In this document: piece after piece, positions 1 through 7,082 of the stretch
Numbering within the stretch: the stretch's first letter is position 1
Layout: the number at the start of each line of letters is the position of its first letter
Assembly: GCF_900116805.1 (NCBI RefSeq)
Contig: NZ_FPBV01000020.1
Coordinates: forward strand, 1 to 64,000
DNA: 64,000 nt
From: Paenalicyclobacillus macrosporangiidus
Lineage (GTDB): Bacteria > Bacillota > Bacilli > Alicyclobacillales > Alicyclobacillaceae
Reading direction: 5' to 3'
Program-made: the position numbers and the translations under genes
The notes under the pieces: generated by a model
What the model saw: the letters and a program-made list of their open reading frames with translations, nothing else
What the model was told of the DNA's origin: nothing
The model's database searches: none

Positions 1-64
1 ACGACGGTCGATATAATCCCCCCAACGGGGCAAAGCCAGCGACGTCACAAATTAGACACAAACG

Positions 65-436
65 GTGAAATTACACCACTTGACGGGACACTACCAACCC
101 CTGTTGAAGCTGGGGACACAAGCCACCCATCCGGATGCCCTGCCCGGGCCGGAGACCGTTCCGGCGGCCATGCAGCCGTATTTCGAAGACATTTTCATTG
201 TGAATGGTGAGGGTGAAGTACACTACCATTCGCCTCATATTGTCGTCGAATTTATCGTCAACATCGTGAATGCGTTTGAAGAACAAACCGCTTCTCTTCC
301 GTGGCGTGCTCGACAGGATTTGATAGACGAACTGATCCACAGAGGGGAGGAGATTTGCAGAAAGTATCCGCCAGAGGCCTTGGTGGAAAGACATCCGGGA
401 CAACTGATTCGAGCCGTCGCGAAGTCTGAGGCATAG
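65..436 (+). CDS. Hypothetical protein (123 aa)
   Basis: I do not recognise this protein. It is read from a GTG at the left edge of the window and has no convincing ribosome binding site, so the start is uncertain. The predicted product is soluble and mixed acidic/basic, with a central hydrophobic stretch (VVEFIVNIVNAF) followed by a charged, helix-prone C-terminal half. There is no signal peptide, zinc motif or repeat. An antisense frame over the same bases has a similar length but no better support. Neighbouring genes do not suggest a function. Confidence 0.45.
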   Translation: MKLHHLTGHYQPLLKLGTQATHPDALPGPETVPAAMQPYFEDIFIVNGEGEVHYHSPHIVVEFIVNIVNAFEEQTASLPWRARQDLIDELIHRGEEICRKYPPEALVERHPGQLIRAVAKSEA

Positions 437-522
437 GGTACATGCACGTTGTAACGGTGACCAACCCAATGTGCTGCACCATCGTCTCTGTGACATAGGG
501 GTGGTGGAAGGCGGGATGATCC

Positions 523-741
523 ATGAATACAGCCATGTGTATTTCTTGTCGTCGCTTTCGTGACAAGGACGATATGGCTCGAATCTTCACGACCGGATTC
601 ACCAGACTGGACGGTGTCGATCACCCCCTCGGCGTGTGCAAAGAATGCGAAGCGCGGCGCGGCGGTCCAGAACGGGTCCGCCATCCGGACCTGCGGAGTG
701 GTCATGAGGGTGGACGGGATGTATGGCGTGCGAGCGAGTAA
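523..741 (+). CDS. Small CxxC...CxxC protein (72 aa)
   Basis: This short unknown protein carries two CxxC knuckles, CISC at residues 6-9 and CKEC near residues 39-42, spaced as in a small zinc ribbon. A purine-rich stretch (GGAAGGCGGG) lies just upstream of the ATG. The C-terminal 25 residues are low in complexity and may be read-through beyond the folded part. A metal-binding or nucleic-acid-associated role is possible but only inferred from the cysteines. No operon partner is evident, since the next gene lies on the other strand. Confidence 0.4.
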   Translation: MNTAMCISCRRFRDKDDMARIFTTGFTRLDGVDHPLGVCKECEARRGGPERVRHPDLRSGHEGGRDVWRASE

Positions 742-837
742 TGGGGGTCCGCTTGGATGGGACCGGGTTCACCCTCGTGTCTGTGGCCGGCGTGTCGTCA
801 TGTCCTTCAGGCGACGGTTGCCGTTTCAGTCGTGGTA

Positions 838-1359
838 TCAGTCGTGATGGCGGTGGAAGGCGTATCGGAGAAGGTGCGTCTTGTATCCCAAGAAGTCATC
901 TTCTTTCTCGTCTATAATTTGAAATGCATGCCGTTCATAGAAGCGTCTCCCAATGGTGTTTTCTCGTTCAACCCATGCGGTCAACTCGTGGAGACATGGG
1001 ACGGTTTGCAACAGGTGATGGAGGAATGCCGAACCAACCCCCGTGCCGTGAGCTCGTGGTACTGCGTATATCCGAACGAGCTCAAAGGACGTGTCACGGT
1101 TCGGATGTGGGACGACCTGCGAAAAGGCGATGACTTCGCCATTGGAGTCCGTGGCCACGTGGAAAAGCGGATGGGTTCGTTTGTGGTCCCTGGCGATGGA
1201 CCCCGTCAAGTTTTCCACCGAATAGGCGGTCGTGACGAATTGATGGATGATGTCCTCAGGGTAAATGGATTGGTACGTGTGTCTCCACGATTCCATGGCA
1301 ACGGACGCAATGGAATCCGTGTCACCGAATTCTGCCGGACGGATTTGATAGTGTTTCAC
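838..1359 (-). CDS. GNAT family N-acetyltransferase
   Basis: A 173-residue acetyltransferase of the GNAT superfamily, which transfers an acetyl group from acetyl-CoA to an amine. The acetyl-CoA loop is the degenerate R/Q-x-x-G-x-G/A motif in YAVPRAHGTGVGSAFL, and the later VERENTIGRRFYERHAF is the usual C-terminal signature. The GTG start was chosen because AAAGGGGTGA lies just upstream and the product then begins MKHYQIRPAEF, typical of the family. A longer upstream frame is open but has no acetyltransferase character. The substrate cannot be told. Confidence 0.8.
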   Translation of the reverse strand: MKHYQIRPAEFGDTDSIASVAMESWRHTYQSIYPEDIIHQFVTTAYSVENLTGSIARDHKRTHPLFHVATDSNGEVIAFSQVVPHPNRDTSFELVRIYAVPRAHGTGVGSAFLHHLLQTVPCLHELTAWVERENTIGRRFYERHAFQIIDEKEDDFLGYKTHLLRYAFHRHHD

Positions 1360-1424
1360 ACGCTCACCCCTTTTTCTAAATGATATACCGAAAAACAACA
1401 TCAAGTGTGAACACAGCGAAAGAA

Positions 1425-1444
1425 GGACCCGCAGAAGCGGGTCC
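1425..1444 (-). terminator. Hairpin downstream of the YjcZ-like gene
   Basis: A perfect inverted repeat (GGACCCGC, AGAA loop, GCGGGTCC) lies between two minus-strand genes. On the minus strand it is followed by TTCTTTC, a weak U-rich tail. It probably ends the sporulation microprotein transcript. Confidence 0.45.
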
Positions 1445-1484
1445 AGGGGATGGTCGATGCGACAAAGGTTGTTCATGGGCCGGG

Positions 1485-1586
1485 TCAGTACCCACCGCCT
1501 GGTACGAGCAGAATGAACAGCACGAAGATAATCAGAAACACCACCGCCCAACGGGTGACACCGCCAAACACGCCGCCGTCGTACAT
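1485..1586 (-). CDS. YjcZ-like sporulation microprotein (33 aa)
   Basis: A tiny membrane protein that starts MYDGGVFGG and continues into a single hydrophobic helix with the RWAVVFLIIFVLF signature of YjcZ-type sporulation proteins, ending in a Gly-rich tail. The internal ATG was preferred to the longer upstream frame because AAGGGGGG precedes it at good spacing and the longer version adds only nonsense-like sequence. A paralogue with the same core is at 31890-32150. The exact role of these microproteins in the spore is not known. Confidence 0.75.
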   Translation of the reverse strand: MYDGGVFGGVTRWAVVFLIIFVLFILLVPGGGY

Positions 1587-1851
1587 GGACCAGCACCCCC
1601 CTTGCTGTGAGGTATGGTTACCATATGCATGCTTGGACAATGAAGAATAGGAAACCAGTCCTACGTCAGAAGCGGATATTCCATTCGAGGCACATTCCAT
1701 TTTGGCGTACGATGACGCGCTGCTCCCGCATCGACGTCCCTTTTTGGTTCGCAAGGAGTGATGGACTTCTCCTCTGCGTCATCCACAGTGGCGTGCGGGT
1801 GGTTTACACTGAGGACAAGTCGACATCGAAGGACGATGGGAGGGGACGGAC

Positions 1852-2496
1852 GTGGCGCTCTTGAAGGAGACCGTGTTCTGGGGACGGGTGGAACACGAAG
1901 ACTGGACGCTGTACTTGGTCGTGCACCAGGATGGCAAGTTGTGTTGTGTCACTGTCCCTGGTGAGGCGTTTGAGGCCGTGGAGATGTGGATTCAACGGCA
2001 CCATCCGGGGGCGGATCTCGTTTTTGATCCGGACGCGACGCGGAGGTGTCGGGAGGAACTGCTGGAGTATCTGCGGGGTGAGCGGCGCACGTTCACGGTG
2101 CCGTTGGCCGCCCATGGTACCCCGTTTCAGACTCGGGTGTGGCAAACGTTGATGCAGATCCCGTATGGAGAGGTCTGGACGTACGCCGACGTGGCCCGGG
2201 CCATCGGGCGGCCGACGGCGGTTCGGGCGGTGGCGGCGGCCAACGGAGCGAATCCTGTGCCCATCGTGGTACCGTGCCACCGCGTCATTGGGAGCGACGG
2301 CTCATTGACGGGATACAGCGGAGGGCTGTACATCAAAGCCCGGCTGCTGGAACTGGAAGGGCATCGGTTGTGGAACGGGAAACGAGCGGTGTCCGCGGGG
2401 GAGATCGCCGCCCTCACGTCACGGACGCGCGTGGTGCCTGCTGCGTTGCGGGAGCAGTCCGACGTATTCGACGCGCCGGGTATTTTGCGGGATTGA
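1852..2496 (+). CDS. ogt: Methylated-DNA--protein-cysteine methyltransferase
   Basis: A suicide DNA-repair enzyme that moves the alkyl group from O6-alkylguanine to its own cysteine. The C-terminal DNA-binding domain shows TPFQTRVWQTLMQIPYGEV, then the active-site PCHRVIGSDG with the acceptor Cys, then LTGYSGGL. The N-terminal half is the less conserved regulatory-like domain. At 214 residues it is 30-40 residues longer than minimal Ogt because of a C-terminal tail after the core ends at about residue 170. The GTG start follows GGAGGGGAC. It appears monocistronic, with a strong hairpin 25 bases after the stop codon. Confidence 0.92.
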   Translation: MALLKETVFWGRVEHEDWTLYLVVHQDGKLCCVTVPGEAFEAVEMWIQRHHPGADLVFDPDATRRCREELLEYLRGERRTFTVPLAAHGTPFQTRVWQTLMQIPYGEVWTYADVARAIGRPTAVRAVAAANGANPVPIVVPCHRVIGSDGSLTGYSGGLYIKARLLELEGHRLWNGKRAVSAGEIAALTSRTRVVPAALREQSDVFDAPGILRD

Positions 2497-2520
2497 GCCC
2501 ATCCACCAGGGGGGTGACAC

Positions 2521-2553
2521 CAGGGTGCGGACCGCTGGCACGGCCGCACCCTG
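2521..2553. terminator. Bidirectional terminator hairpin (ogt / yitT)
   Basis: Ten-base perfect arms (CAGGGTGCGG and CCGCACCCTG) around a 13-base loop lie between the converging ogt and yitT-like genes. U-rich sequence is poor on both sides, so its strength is uncertain. Confidence 0.6.
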
Positions 2554-2571
2554 TATTTCGGTCTGCAGGGC

Positions 2572-3477
2572 TCAGTGGATGCTCTTTTTCTTGAACCGGC
2601 CGCCGCGGACCTCCGCGATGGGAGCGATGGCCAAGAAAGCGTCCTCGTCCAGGTCTTCGACGATGGATTTGAGTTTCGCTTCCTCCAGTCGGGAGATGAC
2701 GCTGAACAACACCTTCTTGTCGTCTCCCGTGAACGCCCCCTCTCCTTGGAGATAGGTGACGCCGCGCCCGAGCCGGTGAAGCATGGCTTCGCCGATTTCC
2801 CGGTATTTGTCGCTGATGATCCAGACCGATTTGGTCTCCTCGAAGCCTGTCGTGACCACGTCGATGGTCTTGAAGGCGATGAAGTAGGCGATGAGGGAGT
2901 ACATGGCACGATTCCATCCGAAGAAGAACCCGGCGCTGCCGAGGATAAAGATATTCATAAACATGATCAACTGTCCGATGGACCAAGGGAGTCGGCGGTT
3001 CAGAACGACCGCGACCACCTCGGTTCCGTCCGACGATCCGCCGCTGCGGATGACGAGCCCCACCCCGATGCCTACGATGATGCCGCCAAACACCGTGGCC
3101 AGCAGCGGATCGTCCGTCACGCCGGGAACAGGTACCAGTAAGGTCGCCGTGACGGACAACACGACGATGGAGAACAGTGTGGACCAGGCGAAGGTGCGAC
3201 CAATCTGCTGGTAGCCGACGATGAGAAACGGCAGGTTCAACACGAAGAGGAAGACGCCCAGACGAATGCCCGTGACATGGGCGAGGATGATGGAGATCCC
3301 GGTGATCCCGCCGTCGATGATGTCGTTGGGGATGAGGAACTCCTCAAGGCCGACCGCGGCCAGGGCGGCGCCCACCAGCATCGCGATCACGCGCTGAATC
3401 ATCTTCACCCGGTGCTTTCGTCTGACGTTCACGGCATGTCCGACTCCTTCTGTCACAGAGGTTGGGATCAATGTCAT
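2572..3477 (-). CDS. YitT family membrane protein
   Basis: A 301-residue integral membrane protein with about five or six hydrophobic helices in the first 210 residues, containing NDIIDGGITGISII and GGSSDGTEVVAVVLN, both hallmarks of the YitT (DUF161) family. The C-terminal cytosolic portion from about residue 215 (SDKYREIGEAMLHRLGRGVTYLQG) is the DUF2179 ligand-binding-like domain. The ATG lies six bases after AAAAGGGGG. Transport or sensory roles have been suggested for the family, but no substrate is established. It is transcribed divergently from the spore protein gene next to it. Confidence 0.88.
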   Translation of the reverse strand: MTLIPTSVTEGVGHAVNVRRKHRVKMIQRVIAMLVGAALAAVGLEEFLIPNDIIDGGITGISIILAHVTGIRLGVFLFVLNLPFLIVGYQQIGRTFAWSTLFSIVVLSVTATLLVPVPGVTDDPLLATVFGGIIVGIGVGLVIRSGGSSDGTEVVAVVLNRRLPWSIGQLIMFMNIFILGSAGFFFGWNRAMYSLIAYFIAFKTIDVVTTGFEETKSVWIISDKYREIGEAMLHRLGRGVTYLQGEGAFTGDDKKVLFSVISRLEEAKLKSIVEDLDEDAFLAIAPIAEVRGGRFKKKSIH

Positions 3478-3582
3478 CAGTTACCCCCTTTTGGTGAGAT
3501 TCATGTGCGTGGTCACACGTATATCGGCGATTGGGCCGCAGATACTACAACTGCACCCAACCAAAAAGGAGGATGATCCAAG

Positions 3583-3777
3583 ATGCCGAACCGGAATCAG
3601 TACGTAACTCCGCAGGTGGGTAATGCGTTGGCACAGATGAAATACGAAATCGCAACCGAGTTTGGTGTGAACCTGGGCGGTGAGACCACATCGCGGGAAA
3701 ACGGATCGGTCGGTGGTGAGATCACCAAGCGGCTCGTGGCATTCGCCGAGCAACATCTGTCTGGTCCGCTGCGTTGA
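3583..3777 (+). CDS. Alpha/beta-type small acid-soluble spore protein
   Basis: A 64-residue spore DNA-binding protein that saturates forespore DNA and is degraded at germination. It shows the family layout: [15 protein letters not shown], with the TEFG region that matches the germination-protease cleavage site, then a Gly/Asn-rich linker and a second helix, [15 protein letters not shown] textbook AAAAAGGAGG lies just upstream of the ATG. It is a single-gene unit with its own terminator. Sigma-G control is expected from the family; I could not place a confident sigma-G promoter. Confidence 0.95.
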   Translation: MPNRNQYVTPQVGNALAQMKYEIATEFGVNLGGETTSRENGSVGGEITKRLVAFAEQHLSGPLR

Positions 3778-3855
3778 CGGTGCGCGACGCGGAACGGGAA
3801 AGGTTCCTTCTTCAGGATACCATAATGTCAAGCGGCTAAACAATTGTTCTCCACC

Positions 3856-3883
3856 GCCCTGCTTCGGCAGGGCGTTGCTTTGT
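3856..3883 (+). terminator. Rho-independent terminator of the spore protein gene
   Basis: Stem GCCCTGC, loop TTCG, stem GCAGGGC, followed by a T-rich run (GTTGCTTTG). It lies 80 bases after the stop codon. Confidence 0.75.
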
Positions 3884-3970
3884 CAAAGGGATGTGCCGCG
3901 CCCCGGTTCGCGGTAAAACAGGCGCGGAGCAGGACCTTCTAATTTCCATGATTTTCTTCGAAAAAAGGTG

Positions 3971-3999
3971 TTGCAAACCGAAGGGCAGGTCCGTATAAT
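3971..3999 (+). promoter_or_regulatory. Sigma-A-type promoter of the tRNA operon
   Basis: TTGCAA, a 17-base spacer and a perfect TATAAT lie 74 bases before the first tRNA. No gene lies between, so this should drive the whole nine-tRNA transcript. Confidence 0.8.
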
Positions 4000-4072
4000 A
4001 AGCCTTGTCGCTCGGCTGGCACGGCAAACGAGCCCGACAGTCGGAGCGGCAACGGAAAGAACAACAAAGCAT

Positions 4073-4149
4073 GCGCCCGTAGCTCAGTTGGATAGAGTGC
4101 TTGACTACGAATCAAGAGGTCGGGAGTTCGAATCTCTCCGGGCGCACCA
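4073..4149 (+). tRNA. tRNA-Arg (ACG)
   Basis: Complete cloverleaf with encoded CCA. Anticodon stem CTTGA/TCAAG with loop CTACGAA gives ACG, normally deaminated to ICG to read CGU, CGC and CGA. First of nine tRNAs. Confidence 0.95.
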
Positions 4150-4153
4150 AGTT

Positions 4154-4236
4154 GCCGAAGTGGCGGAATTGGCAGACGCACACGACTCAAAATCGTGCGG
4201 GAAACCGTGCCGGTTCGAGTCCGGCCTTCGGCACCA
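4154..4236 (+). tRNA. tRNA-Leu (CAA)
   Basis: Class II tRNA with the long variable arm (CGGGAAACCGTG) and encoded CCA. Anticodon loop CTCAAAA gives CAA. Confidence 0.95.
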
Positions 4237-4240
4237 GCGT

Positions 4241-4316
4241 GGGGCTATAGCTCAGTTGGGAGAGCGCCAGAATCGCACTCTGGAGGCCAGCGGTTCGAAT
4301 CCGCTTAGCTCCACCA
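4241..4316 (+). tRNA. tRNA-Ala (CGC)
   Basis: Stem CCAGA/TCTGG with loop ATCGCAC gives CGC, a G-ending-codon isoacceptor common in GC-rich genomes. CCA is encoded. Confidence 0.93.
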
Positions 4317-4319
4317 CGA

Positions 4320-4394
4320 TCCTCGATAGCTCAGCGGTAGAGCATCCGGCTGTTAACCGGAGGGTCGCAGGTTCGAATCCTGCTCGGGGAGCCA
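4320..4394 (+). tRNA. tRNA-Asn (GTT)
   Basis: Stem TCCGG/CCGGA with loop CTGTTAA gives GTT. Discriminator G and CCA are encoded. Confidence 0.95.
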
Positions 4395-4443
4395 GCGTTC
4401 GCCTGCCGCGGTGTTTCCCGGAAATGCGTGCCGCGGCCGACGA

Positions 4444-4518
4444 GGCCCCATGGTCAAGCGGTTAAGACACCGCCCTTTCACGGCGGTAACGGGGGTTCGA
4501 GTCCCCCTGGGGTCACCA
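4444..4518 (+). tRNA. tRNA-Glu (TTC)
   Basis: Stem CCGCC/GGCGG with loop CTTTCAC gives TTC. Acceptor GGCCCCA pairs with TGGGGTC and CCA is encoded. A 49-base spacer separates it from tRNA-Asn. Confidence 0.95.
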
Positions 4519-4520
4519 GC

Positions 4521-4595
4521 GGGCGGTTAGCTCAGCGGGAGAGCACTCGCCTCACACGCGAGGGGTCGGCAGTTCGATCCTGCCACCGCCCACCA
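4521..4595 (+). tRNA. tRNA-Val (CAC)
   Basis: Stem CTCGC/GCGAG with loop CTCACAC gives CAC. CCA is encoded. Confidence 0.94.
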
Positions 4596-4625
4596 CAATT
4601 GAATCGTCCCTTATACGGGATGCGA

Positions 4626-4701
4626 CGCGGGGTGGAGCAGTTGGCAGCTCGTCGGGCTCATAACCCGAAGGTCGCAGGTTCGAGTCCTGCCCCCGCAACC
4701 A
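4626..4701 (+). tRNA. Initiator tRNA-fMet (CAT)
   Basis: Anticodon CAT in loop CTCATAA. The first acceptor base C faces A (CGCGGGG against CCCCGCA), the unpaired C1-A72 signature of bacterial initiator tRNA, and the anticodon stem carries the GGG/CCC pairs. CCA is encoded. Confidence 0.93.
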
Positions 4702-4704
4702 ACT

Positions 4705-4781
4705 GGAGCTGTGGTGTAGAGGCCTAACATGCCAGCCTGTCACGCTGGAGACCGCGGGTTCGAATCCCGTCAGCTCCGCCA
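4705..4781 (+). tRNA. tRNA-Asp (GTC)
   Basis: Stem CCAGC/GCTGG with loop CTGTCAC gives GTC. Discriminator G and CCA are encoded. Confidence 0.95.
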
Positions 4782-4786
4782 ATCAA

Positions 4787-4863
4787 GGGCCTATAGCTCA
4801 GCTGGCTAGAGCGCACGACTGATAATCGTGAGGTCAGAGGTTCGAGTCCTCTTAGGCCCACCA
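4787..4863 (+). tRNA. tRNA-Ile (GAT)
   Basis: Stem CACGA/TCGTG with loop CTGATAA gives GAT. CCA is encoded. Last tRNA of the operon, 20 bases before the terminator. Confidence 0.95.
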
Positions 4864-4882
4864 GCTGAATATCCAGTCTCGG

Positions 4883-4917
4883 AAGAACCCTTGGGATCTC
4901 AAGGGTTCTTCTTTTTG
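4883..4917 (+). terminator. Rho-independent terminator of the tRNA operon
   Basis: Arms AAGAACCCTTG and CAAGGGTTCTT are perfect, with a six-base loop and a following CTTTTTG. Confidence 0.92.
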
Positions 4918-5065
4918 TTGTTGGGAGTTACAAGAGAGACAAGATGCTACGGGTCGTTCGTCCTTTGCTGAGTGCTTGACGGTCGCGGGGTGCGCAACAC
5001 CACGAATGTCCGAATCCGAAGCTCGCGGGATGTGCTATCATGCACGGTGAGGGAGGGGCGATTTC

Positions 5066-6079
5066 GTGCAGATGCGCCGGTGGATTTTGACCATGGCCGC
5101 CTGTCTGTTGCTGGTTCAGCCCACGATTGCTCACGCGGCCACCTATCGAGGCGGAAGCACCTACTCGTCGAGGGTGTCGAGTTCTTCCGCGTTCAGCAGC
5201 GGAGGGTCAAGCAGCGGTTCCGCGTATCCCTCCAGCTACGCCGGTTCGTCGCCAAGTGCTGGCTCCGTGTCGGGGAGCCGGGCTGCAGTGGGGTCGAGCG
5301 TCGGGGCGACGGAGGGTTCCAGTTCTTCGTACCGCTCCGGGTACACCACTCCGTCTTCGAGCGCCGGTACGAAGACCCGTTCGAGCTCCACGTATCATTC
5401 CGGGTACCAGTCGCCGTCACCGAGCGTCCGGACGCCCAATTCCGGGTACACGTCTGGCGCTGTGCAGAGGCCGTCGTTGTCAACCGGGCACGTGGCGTCG
5501 TTTGGAGCGGGGATGTTGTTGGGCAGCATGCTGCACCCGTTCGGCTGGGGATGGTCGGCACCGTACGCCGCAGCGCCGGTATACGCGTCTGGGGGAATCG
5601 GGGCGACACCTGCGGGGATGGCTGTGGCTGCTCCGGGGTGGTCATGGGTCGGCACGATCCTTGACTTGATTTTGTTGGCCGCCGTGGTGCTGGCGATTGT
5701 GGCACTGGTACGGCGTCGTCGAAGGAAGCGCGCGGGCGTGTTCGCAACCGTATCGCCGGGCGTGACGGATCCTTCGGGGGCTGGTATGGCGATGTATCTG
5801 GACGAACAAGCGATGGTCGATGCCTGCTGCGAATACGTCGCGCGGCGGGAAGGTTGCGCGCCGCAACAGGTCGAGGTGGACCTGCAGTTTGACAATGGCC
5901 GGTTTGCGGCGGACGCGAGAATCAGCGGCTGGCGGCACCGGGCACTGAGCCAGCAGGACCTGGTGGACGCAGTGGCGGAGTTTGTCGCGGAACGGGAGTC
6001 CGTGTCTCCACACCGGGTTCGGGTGGATTTACAGTTTTCGGAGCAACTTGGGGTCACGGCGGATGCTGTGGTGGTGTAA
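5066..6079 (+). CDS. Secreted/membrane Ser-rich protein with duplicated YxcD-like domain
   Basis: A 337-residue protein of unknown function. Residues 1-26 are a signal peptide (ILTMAACLLLVQPTIAHA), about residues 27-140 are an extremely Ser/Gly/Tyr-rich low-complexity segment, and a transmembrane helix follows at about 195-215 (ILDLILLAAVVLAIVALV) with a basic RRRRRKR stop-transfer. The C-terminal 110 residues hold two similar halves, MVDACCEYVARREGCAPQQVEVDLQF and LVDAVAEFVAERESVSPHRVRVDLQF (each quoted as two parts in the family pattern), resembling the small YxcD (DUF2653) family. The GTG start is close to a GAGGGGCGA purine stretch. The architecture suggests an exported stalk with a cytosolic YxcD-like pair. 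Confidence 0.75.
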   Translation: MQMRRWILTMAACLLLVQPTIAHAATYRGGSTYSSRVSSSSAFSSGGSSSGSAYPSSYAGSSPSAGSVSGSRAAVGSSVGATEGSSSSYRSGYTTPSSSAGTKTRSSSTYHSGYQSPSPSVRTPNSGYTSGAVQRPSLSTGHVASFGAGMLLGSMLHPFGWGWSAPYAAAPVYASGGIGATPAGMAVAAPGWSWVGTILDLILLAAVVLAIVALVRRRRRKRAGVFATVSPGVTDPSGAGMAMYLDEQAMVDACCEYVARREGCAPQQVEVDLQFDNGRFAADARISGWRHRALSQQDLVDAVAEFVAERESVSPHRVRVDLQFSEQLGVTADAVVV

Positions 6080-6095
6080 GGACCGAGAATTCAGG

Positions 6096-6123
6096 GCGCC
6101 GTCAGAGACGGCGCTTTTCTTTT
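6096..6123 (+). terminator. Rho-independent terminator
   Basis: GCGCCGTC, AGA, GACGGCGC then TTTTCTTTT, 16 bases after the preceding stop codon. Confidence 0.92.
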
Positions 6124-6242
6124 GCCATAGGAGCTCCCTGGGGCGAGGGAGTGCTGGCAGGAAATCCGCAATCCACTCTCGGAGTCAACGGCATTCGGAT
6201 GACGAAAAGGTCAAAATGAACGGCGCTGAACCCCGACTATCG

Positions 6243-6977
6243 TCAGGAACCGGGGGCTTCAGAAGCTCGATGACCATGGTATTTTTGAACCCAATCCGAC
6301 CAAAATGCCTGCAAATTGAACGCACTTGACCGAACAAACGACTCGGTGGTCAACCGAAAATCCCGCATGCGTGCGATTCGAAACGCGCGCATGTTGTCTC
6401 CGTCCGTCGCGACGAGAAACCACAAACCCGCTTTCGACACGAGGCCATACGGTTGAACACGCCAAGACGATGTCATTCCCTGCGCGGACTCGTAGACAAA
6501 TTCAACGACGCACTGCGTGGCAATTGCCCGCTTCGCCATCCGGATGAATTCCGGACTTCCGGATTCCGCATGCCAAGGGGTGGGATCGAGGTGAATGCTG
6601 TTCTGAATCCACCTGGCCTGCCTCTGTTTGTCCGGCGGCAGCGTGTGCAACAATTTTAGGAAAACGGTACGCAGAGGCAGCACACCTGCGAGATCGCGAA
6701 ATCCCATGCTGCACAAATTCATCAACAGCGACTCGAGTTCTGTGTCGCTCATCGAGCGAGTCAGTGCCTCCACGGTGGACTCAAATCCCTCGGCCAGTTG
6801 AAACCCACCACCGGCACCTGCGTCTGAGACGATGGGCACACCGATGGCGCTCAGTGCGTCGATGTCGCGATAGATGGTTCGTTCAGACACCTCAACCCGC
6901 CGCGCAAGTTCCCGCGCTGTCAATTTCCCCTCGGTTCGCAGATACATCAGAATGGCCAGGAGTCGATCCGCACGCAT
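6243..6977 (-). CDS. WYL-domain transcriptional regulator (HTH-11)
   Basis: A 244-residue YafY/DeoR-like regulator. The N-terminal winged helix is in the first 60 residues (LTARELARRVEVSERTIYRD), followed by a linker and a C-terminal WYL ligand domain with SSWRVQPYGLVSKAGLWFLV near residues 176-195. The start MRADRLLAILMYL was chosen over an upstream ATG because it is the family-typical beginning and a GGGAGGGTGAG stretch lies before it. It is transcribed away from the MFS gene at 7083, and an inverted repeat lies between them. WYL proteins commonly control a neighbouring gene in response to a small ligand or nucleic acid; the ligand here is unknown. Confidence 0.88.
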   Translation of the reverse strand: MRADRLLAILMYLRTEGKLTARELARRVEVSERTIYRDIDALSAIGVPIVSDAGAGGGFQLAEGFESTVEALTRSMSDTELESLLMNLCSMGFRDLAGVLPLRTVFLKLLHTLPPDKQRQARWIQNSIHLDPTPWHAESGSPEFIRMAKRAIATQCVVEFVYESAQGMTSSWRVQPYGLVSKAGLWFLVATDGDNMRAFRIARMRDFRLTTESFVRSSAFNLQAFWSDWVQKYHGHRASEAPGS

Positions 6978-7007
6978 CCGCCTGCTCACCCTCCCCAACG
7001 AAATCAC

Positions 7008-7022
7008 TGACACTGGATGTCA
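7008..7022. promoter_or_regulatory. Candidate WYL-regulator operator
   Basis: TGACA-CTGGA-TGTCA is a perfect five-base inverted repeat in the divergent intergenic region between the WYL regulator and the MFS gene. The position fits an operator serving both genes; assignment is inference. Confidence 0.4.
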
Positions 7023-7082
7023 ACAATCCCATGTTACGCTACCAAGGTGAATTCGAACAACCGATGTGAACGAGGGTACACC

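Noticed and set aside
757-1383. 208-codon + strand frame over the first GNAT gene
   Set aside because: The minus strand encodes an intact acetyltransferase with a good start site; the + frame has no family character.
3968-4465. Open frame across several tRNAs
   Set aside because: Runs through complete cloverleaf tRNAs and cannot be a protein gene.
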